Source: Acanthamoeba castellanii str. Neff (lineage: Eukaryota; Discosea; Longamoebia; Acanthamoebidae). Taken from it: a DNA stretch of 64,000 nucleotides. The notes under the pieces are model-generated. The model was not told the DNA's origin and did no database searches. It saw only the letters and a list, made by a program, of their open reading frames with translations. This document shows positions 52,209-63,671 of this stretch, piece after piece (position 1 is the first letter of the stretch; each line of letters starts with the position of its first letter). The stretch spans positions 14,017-78,016 of the forward strand of contig NW_004457391.1 in NCBI RefSeq assembly GCF_000313135.1, given 5' to 3'. The translations under genes were made by a program, and so were the position numbers.

Positions 52209-55100
52209 ATGAGTGCGGAAGCAAGAGGAGAAGTGGAGATGGAGAAGAAGGAGGAACAGCAGGCAGCTGTTGGTGGTGGTGGCGATGCCACAGCGGCGGA
52301 TGATGCTGGTAAGGCCGATGAGGAGGAGCAAGAGGCGCCCAAGGTGGAGCAACAGGTGACACAAGAAGCATCTCCGCCTCCGCCAGCCGCGCAGATGCAG
52401 AGGGAGCAACAACAGCCCGTGGCAGAGGCCAGCAGGGGCGAGGAGGGAGGATGGGGTGGGGGATGGGGCGGCTGGTGGACGGCCACCTCCTCCCTGGTCT
52501 CCTCCGTCACCGAAACAGCCTCCAAGGCGGCCAACCAACTCGGTAAGAGGATCTCTCTCCGCCTGTCATCATCCAACATCGATTTTGATCCACGATTAAT
52601 CAATTTGTTTTATGTTATTTTTTGTGCCACGTCACCACAACACAGCTGATCAGCTGAACGCGGCCCTTCTGGAAGAGGTCGAGGAGGAAGGCGAGAAGAA
52701 GGAAGGAGGACAGCAGGAGGGCGGCGACGATCCCAAGAGCAAGGGCAAGGAGAAGGTCACAGACAGTGACGGCGACGATGAAGACCACGATGGCAAAGAC
52801 AAAGAGGATCAAGGGGTAATCCAAGTGCTCATTCCCCTGCACCACGTGTCCTGGATGCGTGCCGCGCATGATCGACCATCAGCTTGTCGCTACTCACACT
52901 TCCTTGTTTTTGGCTGCAGTTCTTTGACTACATCTCGACGGTCCTCCAGCAGCAGGTGGAGGACGCCGAGAAGGTGAAACAAACAACACCTCCACCTTCC
53001 CTCCTCCTTTGTCGCTACAATGGAGCTCATCACAAAGCCTCTTCTATAGAAAGCGACGTCGGTGATCGAGTCGACGATGACGTCCCTGAACCAGTTCTCT
53101 CTGGAGCAAAGCGTGGAGATGGGGTAAGCCCCAGAAACAACCACTACTTGAACTCATGAATGAGCAAACCCAACTGAGCCCTTCACAAACAAAAATGTGC
53201 AAGCAGGCAAAAGTGGACCATGCAGTCGCTGGACGTGCTCGAGGCCGTGGGCAAGAAGGCCATAGAGACCCTCGAACTGGACGAGAAACAGATTCAGCAG
53301 TCCATCGAACAGCTTGCTCTGTCGGTACACGGACTCCTCACACAGTGCAGCACATCACACAAGCCCGTGCCCTCAACGTTCGTGCTTTTGCTCCCACAGG
53401 AGGATGTGCCGGGCGGTGAAGAGAACGCGGGAAAGAAAGCGAGTACGCCGGCAGCCGCCTCGCCCAAGCCGGTGGTCCGCAACAAGGTGGTCACGTTCGA
53501 ATCCAACTTCGAGGACTCCTATGGCAAGGCCCACCTTGAGGTAACCTCAGTCGTTCTTTGCTTGGCTTGACTGTTCCGCGTTCGATGCTTATGATTCCAT
53601 GGCACAGGCGCTGGAGCATCTGAGCGCCAGCTGCCTGATGATTTTCTACAAGGCCAACCCGCAGGCGCTCAAAAAGCTTTCTGGTACCAGCTAGTCCCGA
53701 CTCATAATTAGTGATTGAGAGCAAAACTAACCACTTGCTGATCCCAGGTGCGCTCAAGAGGATCGAACAACTATTTAACGAAGACGAAGATGAGGACGAG
53801 GAAGAAGAGGAGAGGCAGCTGGATGCAAAGCTTCTCCGTAAGCTGGTACTGAAGCCTTCTCGGTACCAGAGAAGAGTAACCCATGAAGAATCTTAATCTG
53901 ACTGCCGGCCTGTGATGCATCTCACAGAACAGGAAGGCGCGCATGAAGCGAAAGATCATCGAAAAGTTCGTGGCCACGGCCAAGCAGAGCGCGCAGCAGC
54001 TGATCGAAGAATTCGCGAAGCAGTTGAGCACGCTCAAGGGTAAGTCGGCTCTTCCCAATCAGTTTCTTCGTGCCGGCTGATGTGGTGCGAGTGAGACTCA
54101 CCGCTCTCCTGTGAACGCCATCGCGCCAGCAGCCGCGGAAGGTCAGGAGGGAGTGGAGGCCAAGCAGAAGACGCCGGAGGAGATCTCCGCACAGACGCTG
54201 GCCCAACTCGACCACACGTACGATTTATTTCCTCTGTTATGTTGAGACCCAAGTTGGCGCTCACTTTGTGTGCGTGGTGTGTGACAGGTCGAAGGTTGCG
54301 ATGCTTCGTCTGTCCGAGCTGAGCGCGGCCTCGGTGGAGCTGCTCCTGCGTGTGGCCGAGAGCTATCTTGTGGGTGTCACCTCGCCGGTCGCCATCCACA
54401 GGGAGGACACTCCAGAGCAACCGGTCGAGGGCAGCGACGAGGGAGAGGACATCGGCGCTGAAGCTCCCGCACAGGAGGAGCCTGCGGAGAACGCGGATGA
54501 GGGCGAGGACGGCGGCTTGAGCAGCACGCCCGCCCTGGCTGCCACCTCCCTGGTCAAGGACCTCACGCAGAGTCTCAAGGACGTCACCCAGGCCTTTTTG
54601 GCCAGCATCACCGGTATTGCCAAGGCAGGCAAGGGCGCTATGCAAGCTCTTCCTCCTGGGTACGCGCGCCTCTTCTTCAGCTAGATCTAGCCCACGAGAC
54701 TCACCCTGTGTCGATCGTGGCGTGTGATAGTGAGCATGACATCAACAAGCTGAGCGCGAAGATCGACGCCAAGGTGAAAGCGCTGAAGAAGGAGGTGGAG
54801 GCCAAGTTTGGCAACAGTGCCGTGGAGAACGTGCAGGAGACCAAGAAGCTGTTCGTCAACATCAGCAAGGCCGTCCTCGTCAGCGGCTTCCCGGCACAGT
54901 CTGCACCCGCTGCCGTTGCCACTGCTTCGTCGCCTTCGCCTTCCTCGCCCAGCACCGAGCGGAAAGCCGCGACTGAAGAGGAAGCTGTGCAGCCAGCGGC
55001 AGAGGAGACCACGGTGCAGGAAGAAGAGGAGCCTGCTGCCGAGAAGGAGGTGGTGGAAGAGGCCGAGCAGCCTAGCGGAGAAGAGAAGTCCGACGAGTGA
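52209..55100 (+). CDS. FAM114A: FAM114 (NOXP20-like) family protein
   Basis: Multi-exon gene. A disordered acidic N terminus precedes the Trp/Gly motif (WGGGWGGWWTATSSLVSSVT), as in human FAM114A proteins (GWGGWGSWGKSLLSSA). Conserved blocks follow: KWTMQSLDVLEAVGKKAIET (human GLDALEFIGKKTMNVL), VTFESNFEDSYGKAHLEALE then HLSASC, ALKRIEQLFNEDED, MKRKIIEKFVATAKQSAQQL, and ISAQTLAQLDHT|SKVAMLRL then SELSAASVELLLRVAE. The C terminus is coiled-coil then Glu-rich (EEEEPAAEKEVVEEAEQPSG). Animal FAM114A proteins associate with Golgi membranes and Rab2; the same role here is inference. Introns are short with GTAAG or GTACG donors. Confidence 0.75.
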
Positions 55101-55207
55101 TACCAGCCAGACACGTCGATGTTGTGTGCAACCTGTGCACGTCCAACACGTACACGACTTTTGATTTTATTTTTGATTTTAGTGTAGAACGAAAGAAACG
55201 ATCCACG

Positions 55208-55576
55208 ATGATGATGGTGCCGCCAGCAGACGAGCGGCAGCGACGAATGTTCTATGGCGTGCTAGGCATGCTTATGTTCGTGCTCGTGCTTATGTTTCTC
55301 TCGCAAGGCCGTCGGTCAGGACGCAACCATCCCGAAGATCTCGATCTGGCCTTCAAGTACGATGAAAAGGAGAAGACGCTCACCCTCCACCTTTTCAAGT
55401 CACCCATTGAAGAAGACAGCGACGACAAGAAGGAGTTCGCCTCACGGCAGCAAGGCGACGATGCAGAATGGGATGAAGGGGCACCGCAGCCATCTCGTCT
55501 GGAGAAGAAGAGCGGGAGGAAAGGGTCGCTAGCGAATGGACTCTTCAAGCGCCTTTCATCAAAGAGCCATTTGTAG
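55208..55576 (+). CDS. Small single-pass membrane protein, uncharacterised
   Basis: Single-exon frame of 122 residues starting MMMVPPADERQRR. One hydrophobic segment (MFYGVLGMLMFVLVLMFL, about residues 14-31) acts as a signal anchor. The remainder is charged and hydrophilic (HPEDLDLAFKYDEKEKTLTL), ending in a Lys/Arg/Ser-rich region. With Arg residues before the helix, the positive-inside rule is ambiguous because the other side is also basic (GRRSGR). No family recognised. The gene sits alone between FAM114 and the LOTUS-like gene. Confidence 0.5.
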   Translation: MMMVPPADERQRRMFYGVLGMLMFVLVLMFLSQGRRSGRNHPEDLDLAFKYDEKEKTLTLHLFKSPIEEDSDDKKEFASRQQGDDAEWDEGAPQPSRLEKKSGRKGSLANGLFKRLSSKSHL

Positions 55577-55712
55577 AGGGAGAGAGCATTCTCCATTCAT
55601 CTGAAGAGTTGTACATAATTTCGCTTCCATTTACGCGGAAAGATGGGAGTATCGCTTAGGTGAATCGAAAACACCAACGCTCTGGCACTTACCCTCTCCT
55701 CACCTTGCCAAG

Positions 55713-56948
55713 ATGGAAGCAGCGGTTGTGGAACTGGAAGTGGCACCTGAAGAGGGACCCACCTTGCTGATCGCGGTGGAGAACAGCGGGTTGGCATCGT
55801 CCGATTCGGCCACAACCTCTATCACGGTGCAATGCGACGAAGATGGGAGAGTAGAAGTGGATCTTGAGGTGGATACAACGCGCCTCGAATCCCTCTACGC
55901 TCGATTCAAGGCATCAACGTTTCGATTCGATTTCGGCGATGAGGCCAACCTCGCCACGCTCGCCGCTATTCCCCTCGTTCAGGCCCACATGCGATCGAGA
56001 TCGACCTTCACCGAGCACGAGCTGTTCAGCATCATCTTCAGGTTCAACCGACCCTACCCCTCCGCCCAAGATGAAGAGCAGAGCGTCATCTCTCGACGGC
56101 TCGTCGACGCCGAGTTGCTGGAGGTCGCGACGGGCCTCGTCCTTCGCTGTGTCCTGCGGACTCGCTACCACGATGCTCGTGTCATGATGGCGCACGCGTG
56201 CGGTGGCGCACACAACGCGCCCGACCTTCGGTTCTTCCTCGCCCACGACCAGGTCTTCATCGTCCTCCCGCGCCAGCCGCAGCAATCACAGCATCACAAC
56301 ACCATAAACATCGACGTCACCCTGGACCAGAGCCCTGAAAGCGGCCGAGCCTCGCTCGAAGTGCGCCTTGGCGAAGAAGAAGACAGCTGTGACGATGACG
56401 GCGACGGCTACGATGGTGGTGGTGACGCGGCTGACGGTGCGAATCCGTGGGTGCTGCTGCGCGTCAACGTCAAGCACGTGATCACCGACAAGGCGAGCGT
56501 GGTGGCGGCTCTCCGGGCCATCCTGGGCGAAGCCCGCGACCAGCGGCTCACGCTCCTTGTCCTGCGGCAGCGGTTCGAGCGCGACTGCGGCGTGCCCTTC
56601 GGCTGCGCGGGCTGCGGATCGCTTACCTCCTTTCTCAAGAAGCAGCGCGCGATCTTCCACGTCACCGAGGCCCGCAAGAAGAAGAATCTCAAGTCCACGG
56701 TCACCCTCGTCTCTTCGTCATCTCCAACGCCACAGCCCAACCGGCCTCCACCATTCCGGAATCGAACAGAGTCGAAACCGCGGGACGTGGGAAGAAGCGC
56801 AGGTGGTCGTGGACAGGGACGAGGAGCGACATCGCCGGCGACAGGCAGACCAGGTCATCAGCAATCGGACGGGGCAAGAGGGCGTGGCCCAGGGCAAGGC
56901 CGAGGCCGAGGGGGACGAGGGGCCAGGGGCAAGCCAGGGGCTTCTTGA
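55713..56948 (+). CDS. LOTUS/OST-HTH-like protein with RG-rich tail (putative RNA-binding)
   Basis: Single-exon frame of 411 residues. Residues about 260-315 look like a LOTUS/OST-HTH winged helix (VVAALRAILGEARDQRLTLL, VLRQRFERDCGVPFGCAGCG, SLTSFLKKQRAIFHV): a first helix, a second helix with RFERDCG, then the S-L-x-x-F-L helix and a strand. The C-terminal 60 residues are Arg/Gly-rich (GARGRGPGQGRGRGGRGARG), typical of RNA-binding and granule proteins. The N-terminal half (about 1-190) is unrecognised, though LESLYARFKASTFRFDF and FTEHELFSIIFRFN may form another small fold. No introns. The family call is by pattern and tentative. Confidence 0.5.
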   Translation: MEAAVVELEVAPEEGPTLLIAVENSGLASSDSATTSITVQCDEDGRVEVDLEVDTTRLESLYARFKASTFRFDFGDEANLATLAAIPLVQAHMRSRSTFTEHELFSIIFRFNRPYPSAQDEEQSVISRRLVDAELLEVATGLVLRCVLRTRYHDARVMMAHACGGAHNAPDLRFFLAHDQVFIVLPRQPQQSQHHNTINIDVTLDQSPESGRASLEVRLGEEEDSCDDDGDGYDGGGDAADGANPWVLLRVNVKHVITDKASVVAALRAILGEARDQRLTLLVLRQRFERDCGVPFGCAGCGSLTSFLKKQRAIFHVTEARKKKNLKSTVTLVSSSSPTPQPNRPPPFRNRTESKPRDVGRSAGGRGQGRGATSPATGRPGHQQSDGARGRGPGQGRGRGGRGARGKPGAS

Positions 56949-57258
56949 AGAGCCAGCGTCGTGCAGATCATCGTCGGCAACGCCGAACGTCATCCGGCGA
57001 CGGTGTGGTTATGTAATCCTGCAGAAGGCAATCGATTGCACGATCACCTCGGCCTCTCCACCAATCCTCCCCATCTGTGCGGCACAAGGAGCAATAACGG
57101 TTTATGGCCAGGACGTCATCGGAGCGGTGCCATTGGTCGAGGGATGTCACGCAACAAGTGGTGATGTTGTTCCTTTAATGTTGCTCATGGTTCTGGCGGT
57201 CCGCGTACGGCCTTGTCCCTTGTTGTGCTGAAACACACAGCGCACACTAAGCCCAGCC
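56949..57258. other. Intergenic region
   Basis: No supported gene. It contains the 3' region of the RG-rich gene and the upstream region of the small GATA factor. No TATA box is clear. Confidence 0.45.
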
Positions 57259-57913
57259 ATGAGCCATAACCACACCCAAGTCGAAGACCTGCAGGTTCCG
57301 AACTTGCGAGTTGTAGTTGGGTGTGTGTGCGTGCCTACTCACTCGGATCCATGCATGTTCTACAGGTACATCGCATGGCCCTGCTGGCCAACGCCATTGC
57401 GCTCTTGTCCCGAAAGATGTCTGGTGTCGGCCTCACCCCCCCGGAAGTGAGCCTCCTTCAACTCTACCACAGTGAGCTGGATGCAGAACTGGCGCTGTTC
57501 CCTTTCAGCTCTCTCCCCAGCATCCCATCGTCATCATCAATCAATTCCACATCGAGCGCCACTCCGCCCCGTACCGAAACATTGGGGCGAACAAAGAGGT
57601 ACGACAGGTCATGCGAGCAGTGCACCACCAGGTTCACGAGCCAGTGGCGCAAGGGACCCACTGGACCCTCCACGTACCCCTTGGCCCCTTTCAAGAGCTC
57701 TTGGTGGTTATGACCTTATATAAGGTGACGTATGCCCTCCCGCAACACAGGTTGTGCAACGCATGCGGCATCCGGTACAGAAGGGGAAGCGAACGAGCCG
57801 CCGCGGGAGCACGGCGACGAAGGGCAGTCACCACCACCGACGCCAGCGATTCCTCTTCTCCCAGTCAGCCACCTTCACGCTGCAGCATCCCCTTTCTCCT
57901 AAACTTGAACTGA
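57259..57913 (+). CDS. Small GATA-type zinc finger protein
   Basis: Three exons join in frame: 57259-57294, 57366-57673, 57751-57913. The product is 168 residues. The GATA finger spans the last intron: CEQCTTRFTSQWRKGPTGPS, then LCNACGIRYRR, giving CxxC-x18-CNAC with the TSQWRKGP and LCNACG hallmarks. A basic segment follows (RGSERAAAGARRRRAV), as usual for DNA-contacting GATA tails. An N-terminal helix (VHRMALLANAIALLSRKMSG) could mediate dimerisation. It is a probable sequence-specific transcription factor. This is the second GATA-class finger in the window, but unlike the one at 24747 it keeps canonical CNAC and has no SRA domain. Confidence 0.85.
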
Positions 57914-57991
57914 CCAGGGCATGACTGGTGAATTATTATCAAACATATTTTGAGCACAGTCAGCTGGTCTGGAGGTCTTTGTTTTCCACCG

Positions 57992-60576
57992 ATGGAGGGC
58001 AGGCCGGAGGATGGAGCGAAGGTTGGCGCTCGGGAGGAGAAGGATGAAGAGATGAAGCAGGTCATTAGCAGGCTCGGAGCCAAGTTTGGGCGGCCGCAGA
58101 AGGAACTGGATGAGCTGGTGGAGCGCCTCACGCAGAATTGGATCACGCATCTCTCGCATTGGAAGGCCCTGCCGCAAGCCCAGCGAGAGCAGTTCAAGCT
58201 CCCACTACTTCTGCTGCACGAATTGGCCCACATCATCGGAGCAGAAGAGGACGCCGAGGCGATGGCGGTGTGTCCGCCGCCTCAGCGCCTTCAACCAAGC
58301 GATCGCGAACGGAGAAGGTGGACAAGAAGGGGAAAGACATCGATGTTGAAGCGCCAGTGAAGAGGGCCAAAATGCATGGTACTCCCTCCTGGATTTATGA
58401 TTAATTCCTCTATTGCAATTTGATTTATGAAGATCTGTTGTTAATCTAATCAATCGTCTGTGCAGCAGCGAGCGAGGCACTGCCGGAGGTCATCCTCAAC
58501 CCCAAGTATGCACCGGGCGAGGCGTCGATGGCCGAGGTGAAGGCCACCTTCGATAAGACCATCGGCGATCCCTTCCCGCACGCTCTGCTTCGTGACGTCT
58601 TCGATGAGCGCTTCCTCGAGGGTCTCAAGGAGGAGGTGATGGAGCTTCACTACCTCCAGAAGTCGAACGACCTCTACGACTTCCTCCAGAGCAATGACCT
58701 CAAGGTTTCTACACTCTCTATCCGTCATGACGTTCGGCTTGGCCTGCACCAGTTGCTCATCTCCTCCGTAGGGGTGCACTTTGCCGCACGTCAGCAAGTT
58801 GAAGGACCTCCTCTACAGCGCAGACTTCCGCACTTGGCTGCAAGGCATCACGGGCATTGAGGTGCGGCCACCTCTCTTCACAATGACCTCTTCGCCTCAG
58901 AGACCCGGCTCAAGGTTAACCTGATGTCTGCTCTCTCTCCAGGAATTGAACGACACGATCGACATGTCGTGCGCGAGGTACATCGACGGCTCCACTCTTC
59001 TGTGCCACGACGACGAGCTCGAAGGCAGGCGCATTGCCTACATTCTCTACTTGGTGCCCAAGGACTGGAAGGAGGAGGACGGGTGTGTATGGCGCTTGAT
59101 GCGCTTCTTCCTCTTTGCTCTCTCTTCTCGAGTGGTGGATCCTGAAGCGCTCTCCTTTCCTTCTCGGCGCTTTTCTCGACCACAGAGGCACGCTGGACCT
59201 GTTTGGCGTGGACGAGCACAACGAACCGAACAGTATCGTGGCCTCCTACACTCCCGCCTGGAATTCTCTTTTCTTCTTCGAGGTCAACCCGGTGTCCTAC
59301 CATCAGGTGCGTCATCGTCGTCATCATCACCGTCGCCCTTCGGCTTTCGTTCTCTTTCTCTTCTAGGGCTTGGCCGCTGACCCCTCCGTGTTGGGGTTTT
59401 GTGCTGTTGGCCCACTCTGCAGGTGGCCGAGGTGCTGTCTGCCGACAAGGAGCGACTGTCGATCAGCGGCTGGTTCCACGGCCCGCCGATCACGCGTCCG
59501 CCGCACTACCAGGAACCGCCGCTTCCCGAGACCGAGCCCATCCCCACGCAGCAGGTGGTGACGGTCTCCAGTTCATCTTCGGCCGCGTCGGAAGAGGCGC
59601 TCGCCGCCCAGCTGCTGGCCGAGTGGCTCGACCCGATTTACCTCGACCCCAAGAACGTGAAGGGCATCGCCGCCGAATTCGAGGAGGAGCAGAGCATCGA
59701 GCTGCACAACTTCCTCAACGCCGACAAGTTCGTGCAGCTGGTGGAAGTGCTGCACGACCAGCCGTGGGACATCTACGGACCGGCCAACAAGCGGCACTAC
59801 CAGATACTGCCTGACGGCAAGGAGGCACGCATCCTTCCCTGGGTAGCCGGTGTGGAGCGTGGAACTCATCTCATTTTTTTCACTCTTCCTTCACAGAACG
59901 ACATCGTCAAACAGTGCAAGCGCTTCCTCCACTCGCAAGCCTTCTTCGACTACTTGAAGAAACTCACCCAGGCTGATCTCATCAAGTGCAGCAGCCAAAG
60001 TACGACCCGCCTGCACACGGAAGACGTTGTTTGTTTTAGAATCCCTTCATTTTCGGCTTCACGTTGTCGTAGTGGCCGTGGAGCTCGCTCTCTGACTCTT
60101 CTGCATTCGTCTGTGCCGACAGTCCGTTGCTTCCGGCCAGGCGCCTACACGCTCGTCCACGATCAAGCCACCGAGGAGATGGCGCTCGACGTCACCCTCT
60201 GCTGTGCCACCAACAACATTCCCCTGGTACACTTTCTTGCGCGGCGGCTCGGGCTACACCACGTCAGCGCACTCACGCGTTGGTTGCTCACTTTCTTGTG
60301 CTTTGTCGTCGCTTGTAGGAGAGCGGTGGCCAATTGATCTACATGGACTCAGACACGGAGCTGCTGACCGTGCCGTGCAACCCCAACTCGCTGGCGCTCA
60401 CCTTCAGGGATCCCGGCACGATGCGTTTCATCAAGTACATGAACCACCACTGCCACGATATCAGATACGACTTCTCTCTCATCTTCAAGGAGGAGAAGAG
60501 CGATGAAGATGATGACGGCAACGCTGAAGCAGATGACAACGCCGCCAACAGCGACGAAGAGGAAGCTGATGAGTGA
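57992..60576 (+). CDS. OGFOD1: OGFOD1/Tpa1-type prolyl hydroxylase (uS12/RPS23)
   Basis: Multi-exon gene. The N terminus ([20 protein letters not shown], then [20 protein letters not shown]) is a helical extension, followed by a Lys/Arg-rich segment ([16 protein letters not shown]) that looks like a nuclear signal. The hydroxylase core follows: [40 protein letters not shown] (HxD iron ligands), [20 protein letters not shown] (second His), then [12 protein letters not shown] (Arg for 2-oxoglutarate). The second, degenerate double-stranded beta-helix domain runs from [12 protein letters not shown] through [11 protein letters not shown] to [20 protein letters not shown], with an acidic end. The family hydroxylates a ribosomal uS12 proline and affects translation accuracy. 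A frame change near 58268-58276 (GCGGTGTGTCCG) separates the helical extension from the basic segment. Confidence 0.88.
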
Positions 60577-60640
60577 CCACCCTTCACCATCAGAACAATT
60601 TCTTTGACCTTTCCTTGCATTTCTTTTTCTCTTCACGGAG

Positions 60641-63600
60641 ATGGAAGGCCCAAAGATGCTGGTGGGCAGTCGCGCGTTGGATGCGCTTGATCACCATGCC
60701 CAGGCCATCAAGCAGCGCAAGAGCGCAAAGGCCCCTTCCCAAAACGCGACCACAAATGCCCTCGACTACGGCGTGGGGTGGCTCGTTGGCCCTACCTCTG
60801 CGGAAGCCCTGATTAATTGCATAGCCTGCACCGAATTCGCGAACAAGGAGCTTGTGGAGGCTGGTGGCAATGTGGACCTGGTCGCTAATCCACCGAATTG
60901 GGAGGAAGAATCGAAATTCGTGGCTTCGGTCCTGCCCCAGGGGCTCTCAGCACGCGGCCTCTACTTCTGCTTCGTGGACGACTCGAACGTTGAGCAGAGG
61001 GAAGCACTCCTCAATCGATTCTTCGAGAAGAACGCGCAGGCCCTGCGCTCCATCTTCGCCGCCAACGCCTCTGCTGGCAGCACCTCCATCTTCGTAGCGG
61101 CCAAGGCGCTGCACCCGACCGAAGAGCAGCAGGACGAGGCCCACGCCCGCCCCGCCTTCTACCGCCTGGCCCTGGGCCAAGACGCGGCCTCGCCGTCGTT
61201 GGAGCAGGTGTCGAACGTGGAGGTGGCCAAAGCCGGCCAGGTGCTGCGCGACTTTGGTCTCTTCCGCACGCGCCTCAGTCTCCCTGTCCGCGCTAGCGAC
61301 CTCGGTTCGTAGTACTCCCTGATCAACTGCAGAGCAGCCACTGATGGTCGTGAACGCTATCATTCTACTTCTAACCGCACACACCGCACACACCGCACAC
61401 ACCGCACACACCGTACCACTTGAGCAGGCGCTCTGCAGGAGCAGGTGGAGGCGATCGAGGCACAGATCAATGGCGACGGGGCTCACTTTCTGTTCCCGTC
61501 CGGCGCTGACAAGGGAGCCGCGCTGGCGCTGCTCAACCGAACTACCAACGCGTCGTTCCCGGCCAAGGAGTTCCAGAGCAAGGCCAAGGCCACTAACAAG
61601 GTTTGCGAGGCTCCTGTTATCAGCTTTGGCACCAACGAACGAAGCTGAAGCCGACACAACTGTTTCCCTCTGTCTTCAGGGAGAGGCACCACAGGACAAC
61701 AGCACAGTGCCGACTGCTGTCGAGGTCAAGCTCTACACGTCGCGGTCCAGCGGTGGCGCCAAGGTCGCGGCACCGGTCTTGAGCTACGCCCCGGCCGGCA
61801 GCGGCGGCGCAACGGAAACACAGATTCACTACGATCTGGAGCTGGACGCTCTCGCCTACGTTCCGCTGTCGCAGGTGAACACAGTAGTGCCCAATCCACA
61901 TGTCAACAGTTACTGTGTGCCTGACCGTACAATCGTATGTTGTGTAGACGACAAAGGTGAGCGAGGTGCTGAACAGCCTGGCCGCCAGCCTGACGGCTCA
62001 GCTTCGCCAAGCGGCCGCCTTCATTCGCCAGCTGAGTGCGTCCGCCACACCGAGCACCTTCAACAAGGTGCGATCTAGTATTACTACCGGCGCGCGTGCG
62101 TGTGTAAGCGTGGCGTAGCTTAGCTTAGCTGAGCTTGAACTGACCCCAATTACATTCACCAGATGCGGGCCTACCATTTTTGCCCGCTCGACCTCCCACA
62201 CGTCATCACCCTCATCTACCCGGTGGGCCAGTACGGCTGGGAAGATTATCTGGGTACTGAACGAGAGGCTCGGCCTAGCGTGTATGGTATATATTGGCCA
62301 ATGGGGCGTGGCTTCTGACTTTCGTCGAAACATCTTTGTCGACGGCGTGCGATCGCACACGACAAACAAACAACGCAGGGTCCTTCCGTCAGCAGCTGCA
62401 TCGCAAGCTGCTGCTCCCCTTGGATCGTCCGCTGCTCAAGAGCACCAACTCGCTGCTCCTCGACCCCGTGCCGCCGCCAGCAGAAGGCGCCAGCCGTACG
62501 CGCGCGTTTCCCGCTCCCCGCACTCGAGAACAATGCTGGTGGACCCCGCACAGTGCTGACGTCACGTTCCCCCCACTGCCAGTGCATTTGCGAGACGTGC
62601 ACCGAACGCTGGGTCCCTCTGGAGGTACGCTTGCATTCCTTGGTAAGGAGCGGAGTAATGGCCGCGTCACTGACCAGTGCCCGCTGCAGTGGGCGGCCGC
62701 GTACATCTGGTGGACGGGTCCTACGAATACTATCACTACTTGCAGGACAATTTTGATGACCGGGTACGTACCTGTTACTTGACCTCAATTATTTTGCTCA
62801 ATTGGCTTTGAGCTTTCTTTTCGATCGAAGTGGTCAAACACTGACTTCGGTGGAAATATTCCTTGAAAAACAAACAGGGCTGGGGCTGTGCGTACCGGAG
62901 CATGCAGACCATCTGCTCCTGGATTCGTATTCAGGGCTACAGCCAGCTTCCAGTTCCCACGCACCGGTACCATCGTCATTCAGCCAACAAAACCGGCCCA
63001 GCTTCGAAAAACAACTCACTCCATTCCATGCGCGCCGACAGAGAGATTCAGCGCATGCTGGTCGACATGAAGGACAAGCAGTCGTCGTTCGTGGGGTCGA
63101 GGGAATGGATTGGCGCGATCGAGATTCAGATGTGCCTGGACAAGCTCTACGGGGTGCGCATGATGTGGTGGTTCATCATCTCTCCCAGTGCTGCAGCTCA
63201 CAACACTACTATTTTGGTGCCGTTGCCGCAGCTGTCGTGCAAGATCTTGCGTGTGAGCTCCGGTGCCGAGTTGGCCTACAAGGGCGCCGAGTTGGCGCAT
63301 CACTTCGACACACAGGGCACTCCTGTCATGATCGGTTTGTCTCCTCACCGCACACGCTCTACCGCACACGCTCTACCGCACACGCTCTACCGCACACGCA
63401 CACACGCACAATGTGCAGGTGTTTGTGTTCTGGCCTGATCGAGTGGCGTCGCGTTGCAGGTGGTGGCGTGTTGGCGTACACGCTGCTCGGCGTCGACTAC
63501 AATGAGGACTCGGGCGCCGTCAAGTTCCTCATCCTCGATCCGCACTACACGGGCGCCGACGTGGTCAAGTCCATCACCAAGGACAAGTGGTGCGGCTGGA

Positions 63601-63671
63601 AGGACGCCTCTCTCTTCCGCAAGGACTCATTCTACAATCTCTGCATGCCCCAGCGGCCCAGGGAAATATAG
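60641..63671 (+). CDS. UFSP2: UFM1-specific protease 2 (UFSP2)
   Basis: Multi-exon gene ending at the TAG after [13 protein letters not shown]. The catalytic C-terminal half is plain: [20 protein letters not shown], then [20 protein letters not shown] with the nucleophile Cys, [39 protein letters not shown], and [15 protein letters not shown] with the catalytic Asp and His. The N-terminal half (from [20 protein letters not shown]) is the family's prodomain-like region. It includes an Ala-rich exon and [20 protein letters not shown], which matches the UFSP2 linker before the catalytic fold. UFSP2 matures UFM1 and removes it from substrates at the ER. Introns at about 61313-61435 and 63332-63460 carry short repeats. 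Confidence 0.92.
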
